Assembly: GCA_964019155.1 (NCBI GenBank)
Contig: OZ025244.1
Coordinates: 20,999,376-21,063,375, forward strand
DNA from: Osedax fenrisi
Lineage: Eukaryota > Annelida > Polychaeta > Sabellida > Siboglinidae
Direction: 5' to 3'
Length of the DNA stretch: 64,000 bases
Shown: piece by piece, positions 1 through 11,999 of the stretch
Layout of the letters: each line of letters starts with the position of its first letter
How positions within the stretch are numbered: position 1 is the first letter of the stretch
Program-made: the position numbers and the translations under genes
Notes under the pieces: model-generated
Told to the model about the DNA's origin: nothing
Database searches by the model: none
The model's input: only the letters and a program-made list of their open reading frames with translations

Positions 1-151
1 GTGATATGATATATGTATCGAATATTGTATCGTTTGTTTTGATTACTGTATACAGTATATATGTTAGGTAAAATTCATTATATTCGTTACGGTATTTGAC
101 ACACTAGTTTACATGATAAACTTATATATACTATTATAAGATATATATATA

Positions 152-1256
152 CAGTGAAAGCCGCTTATTTCGACAGCCACGTACATCGATAATTCGGCTA
201 CATCGACATTTCGAGATATTTTGTTGGATTTACACCTATTTACATGTAAATTAATCCGCGTACATCGACAATCCACTTATATCGATAATTCGGCATTATC
301 GACATATTTATAAGGTAATATTTGGAATTGAATCCACTTATATCGACACATTTGATTATAAAACAAATTATTTACAAATTGTAATTTATATGAAATGTAT
401 TCCCATAGTATTCATTGCTATTCCCTTCTACTTAATATCATCAGTATATCTATAAATAACTTGAGCTTTAATATCTTAAGTAATTGGTCAATATTTAGAT
501 ACGCCTGCAAATATGTATTGTGATATAATTACGTATGTCTTATTTCATTTATTAAATTATTGTAACAATGCCAAATCGTAAATTCATTTCTATCGTTGAT
601 AAATCTACTGCAGTAGCATGCTATCAATAATATTAAAAAATGGTAAGGAGATAAAGATTGTGGCAGAGGAACTGGGTGTTGGATTGTCTACTATTGTAGG
701 ATGGATGAAAGATGAGAAAAATATAATAGAAAATAGTAAAATTGTAAATTCAAAAAAAAAAAAAAAAATAAATGATCACCTTATGATGATGTAGAAAACC
801 CATTATTAACATGGTTTGCTGCAGCAATACGTGCTGGTCTCCCTTTGAATGGTTTTTATTAACTTATATAAATCGTAATTATGATTTATTAGTGTTATTT
901 TGCGTACGTTATTACATTTTTATATTATATTATAAAATAAGATTGTTATTGGCAAATGAATAGTTGGTAACATAAAATAAAATACAATCCGCTAAATAAT
1001 AATCGATTACAAAATATTTTTAGTTTATATATAAACTTTTTAGTAAATACATATTTATTATTTAATAAACATGTAATTAAACCTTTTTTGTTATTATATT
1101 ATATGCATATATAATATTATTACATACAATTAATTATAAATAAACTAATGCGTTATACATCATTTGGGCTACGCCCCTATCGCTCATATCGACAATCCGC
1201 CTATATCGACATTTTTGGAGCTTACACAACCATGTCGATGTAAGATGCTTTCACTG
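152..1256 (+). mobile_element. pogo/Tigger-like DNA transposon, decayed
   Basis: The terminal inverted repeats begin CAGTGAAAGC at 152 and end GCTTTCACTG at 1256, with flanking TA dinucleotides (150-151 and 1257-1258) as expected for a Tc1/mariner-pogo target duplication. Subterminal blocks repeat 'acatcgacaat' and 'cggc..atcgac' in both orientations. Inside, from 568, a broken reading frame starts MPNRKFISIVDKSTAVACYQ, hits a stop, and resumes as KEIKIVAEELGVGLSTIVGW, which matches the psq/CENP-B N-terminal helix-turn-helix. At about 790 a further piece, NPLLTWFAAAIRAGLPLNG, matches the second CENP-B-type DNA-binding helix. The DDE catalytic part is missing, so the copy is non-autonomous. 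Confidence 0.8.
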
Positions 1257-3636
1257 TATATATATATATATATATATGTGTGTGTAAATTAATTGTAATT
1301 ATAATTTAAAGATATAAATCGATGTACCTACATGAATAATATTTTAAATTTTATCTCGGAATTCGTAATCAAAATAAACGGGCCATATTCGATATTCTCC
1401 GATGCTATTTAATAGGTTCTTTTAAAAAAAAAGAAATATATTAATATTGCACTTACTTTTATTAATACACTTTATTTTATAATAAAAATCATATCTAAAA
1501 AAATGTTAAGTTCATTTTTCATTATTTAATACAAATGACAGGACATCTGATAATACATATTTTGTGAAACTTTTATTTTACGCTTGAGTGATTTTATGGT
1601 ATTGCATAATGGTCAGGGATTACAAATATGAATTTGAAAAAAAATAAATACAAAAACTTGTTTTAAGGGCAAATAATTTCAATATGATTATATTTGATTC
1701 AAAATATAATTTATATTATTTGGAATGTCGACATAAATAATATAAAAAATATTGTTCAAAACTAATTTATAAACAATTCGTACGATTTAATAAAATATTT
1801 ATATAGAAATACAAAATTAAAATTCCGAATGCATTTTATTTCACAAATAAATCAATATCTTTGATATCTTTAAAGATTGAACTAATTAAAAATATAATTA
1901 CAAATAACTAAATGTATCTATTTGGCAGTATACAAATTAACTAGGTTGCATATTACTTAGATAGCGAGAGGACGTTCTAGGATAGAACATCCTTAATAAT
2001 ACTTATCATACAATCGTATAAAGTATACTTTATAGTTAAATATAAATGTTATAACATAAATATATTTATATATGGTAAAACTAAATAATACTTATAACTT
2101 TATCTCGTTATACCGTGGGGGCTATAGGCTATACCGTATACTACAGTAGGACTATTTGTATCCTTTAGGCTTTAGGCTTTTTAGTAGACTAATGTATCCT
2201 TATCTTAAACGTGTGAAACCGGTTAACCCCCACCCTTAATGGGAAGTGAAAAATGCTAATAAATAATTGTTATGTTGAGAAATAATTATTTAATACACAT
2301 TATTTTATATTATAATAATAAAAGGTAATCATTTATCTATAACTTTATATATAAAAGTAGGCCTAACTATAAATGCCATAAAAGTGCATCATAATAATAT
2401 ATATTAATTTGATTTACATTTATACTTTATTTTTATAATATTATATTGATTTCAAAATTTTTAAAATCAAGTGAAATATAATAGAAATATTGTTTACATA
2501 CATATAGAAAAATCGATGTATGAAATAATAGCCTACCAAATGAAAGCATTTCTATTAAGTGAAATTTCAATATTTTTACTTTTCATTATTTATTTTATAA
2601 AACTTTGAATGCTCATTACTCTTTTGTTTTTTTTTCAGTTATATATTTCTTAAAATGTAAATAAATGTTGAAAAAACCCGATTAATATTCACAAAATGTG
2701 TAGGCTTTATTCATTATAGAAATCTATTCATATATAACCCAGTTGAATACATAATTAAGTAGTCTTGAATAAATATCAATAAATATTTGTTTTCTAAATG
2801 ACCCTTTTTCAATTAAAGTACCTGATTACCCGGTTGTAAACTTATGTAACAGTTTATATATATATAGTTTACTAGTATTTTTGTATACTAAAAAAATATA
2901 CGATTCTATAATTTATTTCATAAGTTATAACTCTAACAATATAGTGTACTTTTTATAAAAATAAAATTGTCCTATAGGACATATATGTTATGTAGGACAT
3001 ACATGTTTAACATGTAATTTGTGTGCACGTTTCGCCAGCCCTCAAACACACCTAGTTCGGTAATGATCCATGGATGTAGCACGCGATATTATTAATTCAC
3101 ACAAAAGAATATACATATATTTTCAATGGAATATTATTATCTTATACAATTATTTTAAATAATAATACTAACAGTAACAGTAACCTACTTATTATCATAC
3201 TATTTATACTTTACGCACTTGTTAAAATAGTCAGCTATCGATATCTAAGAAACCCCGCCAACTCAGAATATTTTATACTTTATGAGTGTACAGCAGTATC
3301 ATTGTCATTGTCATTATCATTACTTATAGGTATATATAACATATATAACATTGCAGAGTTATTCTATTGTAGTAATTTTCTTCATATTTATAATTTATTC
3401 ATTATTTGTTATCATATATATATTATTATTATTATTATTATTATTATTAAATAGTTTATTGACTAACAAAACATTATATGTTTATCGGCGTCATATATAA
3501 TAAAATAAAAATAAACAAAAAATAATAGTAAAGAACGAAAACTAGAACAATACATAATAACGAGAACAATGATATTAAATGGAATTACAAATAAAGAAAA
3601 TATTTATATAATTTACGTTTAAATAATGACTCAGAT
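1257..3636. other. AT-rich intergenic DNA, no gene seen
   Basis: Nothing coding is visible. The stretch contains a dispersed repeat at about 1540-1935 (a second, inverted copy lies at 43738-44140), an imperfect palindrome around 1972-1990 and an (ATT)n tract near 3421-3450. Confidence 0.6.
1540..1935 (-). repeat. dispersed repeat, copy 1 (inverted match at 43.7-44.1 kb)
   Basis: The reverse complement of this segment aligns by eye with 43738-44140. Shared blocks include 'gatattgatttatttgtga', 'aaaatgcattc', 'ttttgtatttctatataaat' and 'aaaatcactcaagcg'. No coding capacity or clear terminal repeats are visible. It is probably an old non-autonomous element; its class is unknown. Confidence 0.6.
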
Positions 3637-6395
3637 TTAGTTATACGTAGGTAATAAGTTCCAATATTTTGGTGCTGCAACAGCAAATGCTGCTTCAGAA
3701 AATCTCGTAGAAGTAATTGGTTGGTGTAGAACCATTGTGGATCCAGAGCGGCGAGGTCGGGAGTCGGAACGAATTGATATTAACGTAGCGAGATATTCGG
3801 GAATAGATCGGTAAATGTCTCTTTGCGTTATGCACAGGAGACGAAACTTGCATTGAGAATGAAACGGAAGCCAACCAAGAGAAATTATCAGAGATGTAAT
3901 CGAAACATCCATACGACGTTTGAGCTTGTACAGTATTCTAACCGCACGACGTTGAATATTTTCAAATCTGTGCATTAAATAAAGTGGGAGAGTAGTATAT
4001 AATGAGCAACAATAACGACGTCTACTGAATACAAGGGAGTCGAGTAAACACTTCGTTAAATTATAAGTAAGTTTATTACGTGTCTTTCTAATATTGTAAA
4101 GATAATAGTTAGCTATACGAATTACATTTGCAACGATACATTGAACTTGTTATCAAAGGTAATACCTAGTGTAGTCACTGATTCGGAAATAGGAAGGGAG
4201 CGTAAAAAAAGGATGGGATATAGTTAAAGGAGAAGAGGATCTAGATAAAATAATGGTATTAGTTTTAGCCATATTTAATGATAATGAGTTAGTGGAGAAC
4301 CATGTAATTAATTCAGTAATGCAGTTATAAATAGTTAATTGAATAGATTCAGTGTTACATGATGGTGGGAAGGACGTATAAATTTGCAAATCATCTGCAT
4401 AAAGATGATAATGTAGATGAGGATATTTAAGAAATATTGATCTAATAGGTAATATATAGATTATGAATAAAATGGGCCCGAGTAAAGAGCCTTGCGGAAC
4501 ACCGTATGAGTTAGTAAATGGTTGTGATAAAGAAGAATTAATTCTAACAGAAGAAGTTCTATTTGAGACAAAGGATATGAACCAGTTGAGTACTTGACCA
4601 TTAATTCCTATCTCACGCAGGCGATACGAAAGAATAATAAGATTAAGAGAGTCAAAAGCGCACGATAAATCTAGTAGAATAATATAACATGGGCTTTTGG
4701 TGTCAAGAGATAAAAGAATGTCATTGAAAATAAGGTTGAGGGCAGTTTCTGTGCTGCGGTGTGGGAGATAAGCACTTTGAAAACAATCAGCAATATTGTT
4801 TGTAGTTATATAATGTATTAACTGGGTTGAAACAACTCGTTCTAAAGTCTTTGATATTGACGAGAGTTGGGATATTGGTCTGTAGTTAATCAAGTTTGAG
4901 TGATCTAAAGTCGGTTTTTTAAGTAGTGGGGTTATATACGAGTGTTTCATCGATTGTGGAACAGTAGAAGTAATAAGAGATACATTGATAATATTAGTAA
5001 TCAAACCACTTATATAGGGAGAAATGGAACGAAGTAAGACCAATGGAACAGGATCTAAAGGGGAGTGAGATTTGAGGGAAGTCACTAATGAAAGAACAAA
5101 TGCCTGAGATGGAAGGGTAAAACAAGACCAATGATTTGAAGAGGTAATGAAAGTAACATCAAATAGTGCGACATCAAATCTTGGGAGAGAATCGATAACA
5201 TTAGATATCTTTCGTTGAAAGAAATTGGAAAAAGCAGTGCACAGATAGGAGTCAGAATGGTCAGGAAGACGTCTATTCTGATCTCGACCGATTAATTTAA
5301 ATGAAAGTTGAAATGCTTGTTTGGAAGACATACCAAAGTTATTTAACTTATCAGTAAAGTAGGAGGATTTTAATGTGATAAGTTTAGTCCTATAGAGTGA
5401 ACGGCATACTTTGAAAGATTTAAGATCAGATTCAAGGTTAGATACTTGATATCTATTTTGGAGTTTTCTAAGTGTTCGACGTAGGTTTACTAGTTCATTA
5501 TTAAACCAAGGTGATTTTGAAAATGATCGATTAATGGATTTAATGACAGGAGCAGATATTTCAAGAGAATTTGAGATAGCAGCATTAAAATTGTCGTAAA
5601 GATAGTCAACTACGAGCAACGACTGAGGATTATCAAGTCGTGAAAATATAGAATTTTCAAATGAAGGAATGTTAATAGCAGATATCTTCCTAAAAGAACG
5701 CTCTGGTCGGGGAGAGGTAGATGGTGGTAATATCAACTCAAACGTAACTACAAAGTGATCAGAAATTAGAAAACTTTGAGAAGGAGATGAAACAATGTCA
5801 GATGAAGATGGTGATATAACTAGATCAATGCAATTACCATTCGTATTAGTGGGAAAAAGTATATGTTGCGTGAGAGAGAACTCATTGATCAAACTTTTTA
5901 AAGATGATGCAGCAGGATAAGATATATTATATTGTATGTTAAAATCGCCAAGAATTAGAGTGTTATCTGAAGAGATCGATTCAAAAATAGATGTTAGATC
6001 AACTAAAAATTCAGTGATACTAGAAGAAGGAGGACGGTAAATTAGAACAAAATATATTGTACAAGAAGATGGAAACTTAAGATTGCAGATCATCATTTCA
6101 CACGATGAGAAAGACGGAATGGTAGTGGAGACAAGTTTCAATTTAGATGAGTAAATTAATGCAATACCACCACCACGACAAGGAATAGATCTATTAGCAA
6201 TAGTTATATTATACCCTTGAGGTATTAGTTGTGATGATAGAGCAGTGTCTTTATCAGTCAGCCAGGTTTCTGTAATTGCCGTTATAAGACATTTTGAATC
6301 AATAATAGATTGAGCTATAATATCAACTTTATTACGAACAGATCTCGAATTAATTAATTGAAATAAATACTTATAATCATTATGATAACAAAATC
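3637..6395 (-). mobile_element. CR1-like LINE, 5'-truncated and frameshifted
   Basis: A non-LTR retrotransposon on the minus strand. From its 5' side (about 6395) it encodes an APE-type endonuclease (ITETWLTDKD, GGGIALIYSS, GDFNI, SDHFVV), then reverse transcriptase with NYRPISQLSSISKTLERVV, DLSCAFDSLN, GVPQGSLLGPILFI and the catalytic box YADD. The downstream frame 3637-3975 carries the CR1-type C-terminal signature, RRAVRILYKLKRR followed by FAVAAPKYWNLLP. The long frame is open from about 6395 to 4153. A frameshift or stop between 4152 and 3976 separates the tail, so this copy is probably inactive. ORF1 and the 5' UTR are absent. Confidence 0.88.
4153..6395 (-). pseudogene. LINE ORF2: endonuclease-reverse transcriptase (CR1-like)
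   Basis: Main open frame of the CR1-like element. It would nick target DNA (endonuclease) and prime cDNA synthesis on the nicked end (reverse transcriptase). The first Met in the open frame is at 6141, but clear endonuclease sequence (NSRSVRNKVDIIAQ through ITETWL) continues in frame upstream to about 6395, where a stop ends it. The true start is therefore lost by truncation. RT motifs in order are YRPIS, LDLSCAFDSLN, PQGSLLGP and LYADDLQIY. The C-terminal end lies in a different frame at 3637-3975, so the product would be truncated. Confidence 0.85.
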
Positions 6396-6742
6396 AATCA
6401 GAGGGAGAAGAGCCTTTTTTGGATTTCAGATAATGTTCATATGAATTTGACCATTGAAGGAATTCATTTACATCATAATATATATATATTTATATAAATT
6501 ATATTTATAATAATTTAATATATTTTAATTACTTGTTTGATTTATCGATATTATGTAATACAAATCTATATAAAAATTTGATAATATTTATATTATAATT
6601 TATAATTAATTGTATACAAAAATAACGTATTTCTAAAAACATCCAAGTACGTTTCAAATTACACAAGTGTTATTATTTTAAAAATCAAAATTATTTTATT
6701 TGATGTTATAATATAGTTCTAGTAATAGTTCTAGTATACTAG

Positions 6743-6781
<39 letters not shown>

Positions 6782-6805
6782 TATACATGATTATGTATAT
6801 TCGTT
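6396..6805. other. AT-rich spacer with (AT)n
   Basis: No gene is visible. An (AT)n tract at about 6746-6778 directly abuts the truncated 5' end of the RTE-like LINE. Confidence 0.5.
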
Positions 6806-9286
6806 ATGGGAGATTTCAATGCTCATTTTGCCATATCTAGTGAAACCATCCATTCTTATCATGATAAAACAAATTTAAATGGACAACTTTGTAAAGACTT
6901 TGCACAAGAAACTGATCTATTAATAAACAATACTCACTATAAAAAGAGAAAAGGAAATCTATGGACATTTATGTCAGATTGTACCGGAAATAAGACTCAA
7001 GTTGATTATATAATGATACGTACAAAATGGAGAAATAGTTCTATAAACTGTGAAGCATATAATAGTTTTAGCAGTATAGGTTCTGACCATAGAATTCTGA
7101 ATTCCAAAATTAAATTAAGTTTTAGATCACAAAAGAAGAAAAATTCAATACCAATGTATAACTGGTCAGTACTTAAGAATAAAAACATAGCTACAGAATA
7201 CATTGACATAGTTACAAAGAGATATAACCAACTTAATATTTCCAATGAAGATGAAATGAAAGACATATCTTTAACATATGGTAATTTTATTCTTGCAAAT
7301 CAAGAAGAATGTAAATCTCTATTACCAAAGAAGCGAAAACTTGATAAAAATCCATCTCGACATCCAGATATAGCAATACCTCGTGATAATGTAAATGAAG
7401 CTTATAAAAAGTATGTATTATCAAATACAGAAGAAAAGTATGAAATGTTTCAAGAAACCAAGAGAAAACTACAGGAAGCATATGATAAGATAGAAAGTGA
7501 TGACCTCGAGAAAACAGTTTATGATATTGAAAATTCGAATAAATTAAGACAACATGCCAAATGTTGGCAACTAATCAATGATATAACTGGTCGTAAAACT
7601 ACCAAAAAAGGAATAATTAAAGCCAGTAATAACGAAGATAGAATCAATAAATGGTTTACTCATTTTAAAAATTTACTCGGCAATAATAATTCTGAAGAAG
7701 AAATTGATGATTTTGAACCAGAAATTGTAATTAAACATACAGAAATATTTACCAACGCTTTTACAAAAGACGAATATCTAATAGAATATCTAATGGTAAA
7801 GAATAATCTAGTAGATGGAAAAACAGTAGGACCTGATGGTGTTGCACCTGAAGCTTTCAAATATTGTAAATTTGACGATATCCTTCTAGAATATGCAAAT
7901 AAAATTTTACTTGAAAAGCAAAAACCTATTCAATGGTCTACTTGTCAAATAATGCCAATACCAAAATCAGGTAATCTTAATAAAGTCGACAATTATAGAG
8001 GAATTGCTATATCTGTTATTGCTCTAAAAATAACTAATAAGATGATACTTAATAGAATTCAGCCAATTATAGATCCCCTTCTCCGGCATAACCAAAATGG
8101 TTTATGTCCCAGAAGATCAACTACTACCCATATACTAGCACTGCGAAGATTAATAGAAGGTATCAAAGAAAAGAATCTAAAAGCAATCATTACTTTTGTT
8201 GACTTTAAGAAAGCTTTCTATACTATAAATAGAAATAATATGTTCAAAATACTCTTGGCTTACGGAATTCCCACTATTATCGTAGAAGCAATAGAAACAT
8301 TATACAAAGGAACCAAAGCGAAAGTACTAACACCTGATGGAGAAACCAAATCGTTTAATATAACTACTGGAGTTCTACAAGGTGATACGCTGGCCCCCTT
8401 TCTGTTTATAATAGTGCTTGACTATGCAATGCGAATGGCTGTGAAAGGAAAACAGTTAGATCTTGGTTTTGAACTAACTAGGAAACAGAGTCGTAGGGTA
8501 CCAGCAAAAGTGATTACAGATCTAAGCTATGCAGATGATATTGCTTTAATATCACAAGATATTGAGCAGGCTCAAGAATTACTATCAAATGTAGAAACCC
8601 AAGCTTTAAAATTAGGTTTAAAAATAAACTCAAGAAAAACTGAAATAATGGCTTTTTCTCAAAGTGAACCAATACATATCCACTCATTACTAAATGAAGA
8701 TATTAAAGTAGTAAATAACTTTAAATACTTGGGTGCATGGATGAGTAGCTCATCAAAAGACTTTGAGATCCGAAAGGCACTAGCTTGGCAGGCATGTCAC
8801 AAGTTGAAAAAACTCTGGAATTCCAAGTTAAAAAGAAAACTAAAGATTAGGACTTTTCAAGCCACTATTGAAAGTATCCTACTATATGGCAGTTAGACTT
8901 GGACGATCGACAAATCACTTGAACGGAGAATAAATGGATGCTATACAATGTTATTAAGAATGATTCTGAATGTATCATGGAGAGACCATATAACAAATGT
9001 TGAACTCTATAAAGAACTACCAAAAATTACCGATGTTATAACTACTCGTCGTCTGCGAATAGCAGGTCACTGCATCCGTCACGACGATGAAGTAGCTCAT
9101 GATCTGATTTTATGGCAACCAACGTCTGGAAAAAGCAACAGAGGAAGAAAAGCTGTGACGTACATTGATAATTTAAAAAAGGATACTGGACTAGATGATG
9201 TGAATGCAATACGTAATGTTATGATGATTTGTGATGATTGGAAGAAAATTGTAAAGAAGGGTCGAACGGGAGTTCGACATAAGTAA
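6806..9286 (+). pseudogene. RTE-like endonuclease-reverse transcriptase, single premature stop
   Basis: Residues 1-100 are the C-terminal half of an APE-type endonuclease (GDFN near the start, IGSDHR around 92). Reverse transcriptase follows with GPDGVAPEAFK, NYRGIAI, FVDFKKAF (around 464), GVLQGDTLAPFLFI and the catalytic box YADD at 575-578. The tail has the RTE-type signature TWTIDKSLERRINGCY, RRLRIAGHCIRHDDEVAH and SNRGRKAVTYIDNLKKDTGL. The first ATG is only the first Met after truncation. A TAG at 8894-8896 interrupts the frame just before TWT. Upstream and downstream parts are in the same frame, which suggests one point mutation in a fairly young copy. Confidence 0.88.
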
Positions 9287-9299
9287 GTAAGTAATATAC
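6806..9299 (+). mobile_element. RTE-like LINE, 5'-truncated, one internal stop
   Basis: A non-LTR element that begins inside the endonuclease domain (GDFNAHF) and ends in a short TAAG tandem tail (about 9284-9296), the kind of simple-repeat tail typical of RTE-type elements. Apart from a single TAG at 8894-8896 the frame is continuous for 827 codons to the stop at 9284-9286. 5' truncation beside an (AT)n tract is consistent with incomplete target-primed reverse transcription. Confidence 0.9.
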
Positions 9300-9857
9300 A
9301 TGAAAAATTTAATATGCAAAAATAATATTAAAAATAAATATACAATCGAATAAATAAATACTTATCAGAACATTTTACAAATTAAGTCTACCTATTTATA
9401 TTGTGTAAATAATATTAAACTATTGATTGATAATTTATTTAAACACATATATTGTAGAAATATATAATTGAAATTATAACGTAACATATTTGCCAACGAT
9501 AACATACGTTATAAAAATAAATAAAGAATAATACGAAATTACAAATTTAAGAAATTAAAACGTTTATAAAAAAAAATACATTAAAATAGAAATAAACACA
9601 TTATTTTGTAGGCATCGAAGTATTCAATTTTTACTTTAACTTTATTGCATTCTTCTTATCTTTATACACTCTAATAGTAATATATTATTAATAATGTAGT
9701 TTAATATTTAAATGAAACATTTTAAATATATTAACACAACAGGTTAACAATCAAATACACCAAATCTAAAATAAATAAAATAAATAACGCGATACTTATC
9801 GAAATATGTAATAATAGTAAATTATCAATTTTATATTTTAATTATATAATAAATTTG

Positions 9858-9903
<46 letters not shown>

Positions 9904-10972
9904 ATAAATGTATATAAATAGAACACTTTAAAAATAAAATAAAAAAATATATATATATATATATATACAAACAGAACACGTAAATAAAATAAACCAATAA
10001 TACTACGAAACAAACAATATAATACTTATCACTTTAATCTGAAATAATAGTTAATGATTAATTTTGTATATTAATAATATAATAAATTGAAACACACATA
10101 TATATAATAAAATATAATACAGAACAACAAAAATAAATTATACTCACTTTAAAATCTGTAATAATAATGAATTATTAAATTTATATTGAAAAATATATAT
10201 ATATATATAAAAACCAAAATATTCTACAATGAAAAAAAAAACGAAGAGATAATGCAATAATAAAGATACAAAATGGTACATAAATCAATATAAAATTATA
10301 AATTTATGTTATAATAAAGTTGTTTGTCAAAACAGATTTTGTTTATTTTATTTTTAAAAGATGAAACGGATACATATTTTATTATATCATTATTAAATAT
10401 ATAACAATTCGACACATTAATATTATCTTCACCAATTGAAATGTTCCAGTCAATTTTATTATCTATAATATATCAAAGCTAATAGGAATTATTTCTAGAA
10501 TTATAAATACAATTTATAATTTGTTTACTTTTAATTTATTTATTTTAACAACATGGTATAATATCTGATATCGTTCTCGTGATATTTCTCCTAGAGATGT
10601 TCTAATGTATTAATGTTATAGATATCTCATCAACATAATCGGTTAACATTTGATAACACAATTATTGTTGAGACCACATTATCATTATCATTATCCACAC
10701 CTATTATCATTAATTTTAATTTATTAAATAATAATTTAACAATAATAATTGATAATAATTTAAATAATAATATATATATATATATTAATATATCGTGTGT
10801 ATTATAAATAGTTCAATTATTGTTTAATAAATTAAAATAAATAATAATAATGATAATGATATATATTGTTAATACACTATATATCTAACGTAGTAATATT
10901 ACTAATAGTATTATTCCCATAATATTTAGTATCTTTTTATCGTTTTATATAATTTAAATTACACTCGTATAG
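9300..10972. other. AT-rich intergenic DNA with degenerate tandem repeats
   Basis: No gene is visible. Between about 9790 and 10200 three imperfect units share 'atactta(t)c', 'aataatag.aa(t)ta' and 'aataaatttgaaa', each running into an (AT)n tract, so this looks like an old local tandem array. Confidence 0.45.
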
Positions 10973-11176
10973 AAAAGTGTACACGGTTACCGATTGTGCC
11001 GGCATGAGAGTATGCACTGGAGTACCGCCGTACTGTTCCGCCATTACTACCATCTCTACCACTACTACACCTACTACACCTACACCTACTACAATCGATC
11101 TTAGCCACGTCGACTGTAGTAAATGTGATTTTACACGAGGAGAAGTGTGGAGACCGGACGTAAACGATTGCCACGG
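10973..11176 (+). CDS. CBM14 chitin-binding protein, penultimate exon (partial gene)
   Basis: The exon encodes a cysteine-containing stretch (DCAGMRVCTGVPPYCSA), a Thr/Pro-rich linker of about 20 residues, and the first half of a peritrophin-A/CBM14 domain (CDFTRGEVWRPDVNDCHG). CBM14 domains bind chitin in secreted or extracellular matrix proteins. It ends at a GG|GTTATA donor at 11176. Joining it to the exon at 11269 gives an in-frame domain with the canonical six-cysteine spacing C-x14-C-x5-C-x15-C-x11-C-x7-C and the family hallmark DCHGYYIC across the junction. The start is a guess at an acceptor ending TATAG (10972). Base composition is far less AT-rich than its surroundings, as expected of coding DNA. 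No signal peptide or further upstream exon is visible. Confidence 0.62.
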
Positions 11177-11207
11177 GTTATATATAGTATAATATACTAT
11201 TATAATA

Positions 11208-11258
<51 letters not shown>

Positions 11259-11268
11259 CTATCGATAG
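11177..11268 (+). other. 92-bp (AT)n-filled intron in the CBM14 gene
   Basis: It runs from GTTATA to TCGATAG and is largely an (AT)n microsatellite (about 11210-11254). Removing it restores one CBM14 domain, while reading through adds a stop. It could instead be a microsatellite expansion in a dead copy, but the exact GT-AG ends and the restored GYYIC motif favour an intron. Confidence 0.6.
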
Positions 11269-11428
11269 ATACTACATTTGTCACTCGACAATGACGCCTG
11301 GAGTTTACAAAATAATTCGTAGGAGCTGCGGACTTAGGTACTGGAATCAGGAGAAATTCGCCTGCCTACTGGGCATTCAACCCGGATGTGACGTCACATC
11401 TAAGTCCGATATAAGCGAGACCCTATAG
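11269..11428 (+). CDS. CBM14 chitin-binding protein, last exon
   Basis: The second half of the CBM14 domain: YYICHSTMTPGVYKIIRRSC, then GLRYWNQEKFAC and LLGIQPGC, followed by a short tail ending in a TAG stop at 11426-11428. Cysteines 3-6 of the domain are here and cysteines 1-2 are in the previous exon. The phase is 2+1 across the junction (codon GG|A). The aromatic pair in GYY and the Trp of RYWN fit the family's ligand-binding face. Only this C-terminal domain is recognised in the window. Confidence 0.62.
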
Positions 11429-11517
11429 GGCGAGAAGGTTGTGTATCTAGAAGTAGGGTACAGATGATTAATCGATACGGATCGAATAAATAGTTCTTAC
11501 GGTAATATTTAGAAGTT

Positions 11518-11690
11518 ATCTTATATAATTGTGCATAAATAAATGATCGAATTTCGTTAAAACCACGGAAACATGAGAGTGACTTCGAAGGTCGATATGA
11601 GAGTGCCAGTTGGTTATAAGTGAAAACTTCGTATGAGTTCCCGGATGGGATGAAAGACTCCACACAACTAACAATAACAATAGCAATATC
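11518..11690 (+). repeat. dispersed repeat, copy 1 (others near 29.7 and 35.3 kb)
   Basis: It shares 'tcttatataattgtg', 'ttaaaacca', 'acatgagag', 'ttcgaagg', 'ggttataagtgaaaactt' and 'ggatgggatgaaag' with 29718-29886, and part of it with 35262-35412. The 29.7-kb copy lies downstream of a tRNA-like head, so this may be the body of a SINE family. No coding signal. Confidence 0.6.
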
Positions 11691-11999
11691 CTATTATATA
11701 GTACGATATTTTAATATGAACTTTATATCTCGGACGCGGTCCGCCGTCTGTCCCTTGCATTATGAGATATCGAGAATTAACTTTGATACGTGTAATAGGT
11801 TACATATTACATTGAATATAAACCGATCACTTAATTTAATACATTATTTACTAACGATGTATAAACTATACGCTAACATTTGTTTATAATATTATATTTA
11901 GAACGCTACAACGAAATAGTTTATTGTAATATTACATATATATATAAATTATATATATTTAAATTAACCAATTAATTAACTGATATTCATAAATCCTCA

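Noticed and set aside
9831..10013. Open frames through (AT)n tracts encoding Tyr-Ile repeats, here and at many other places
   Set aside because: They are translations of microsatellites and have no coding support.
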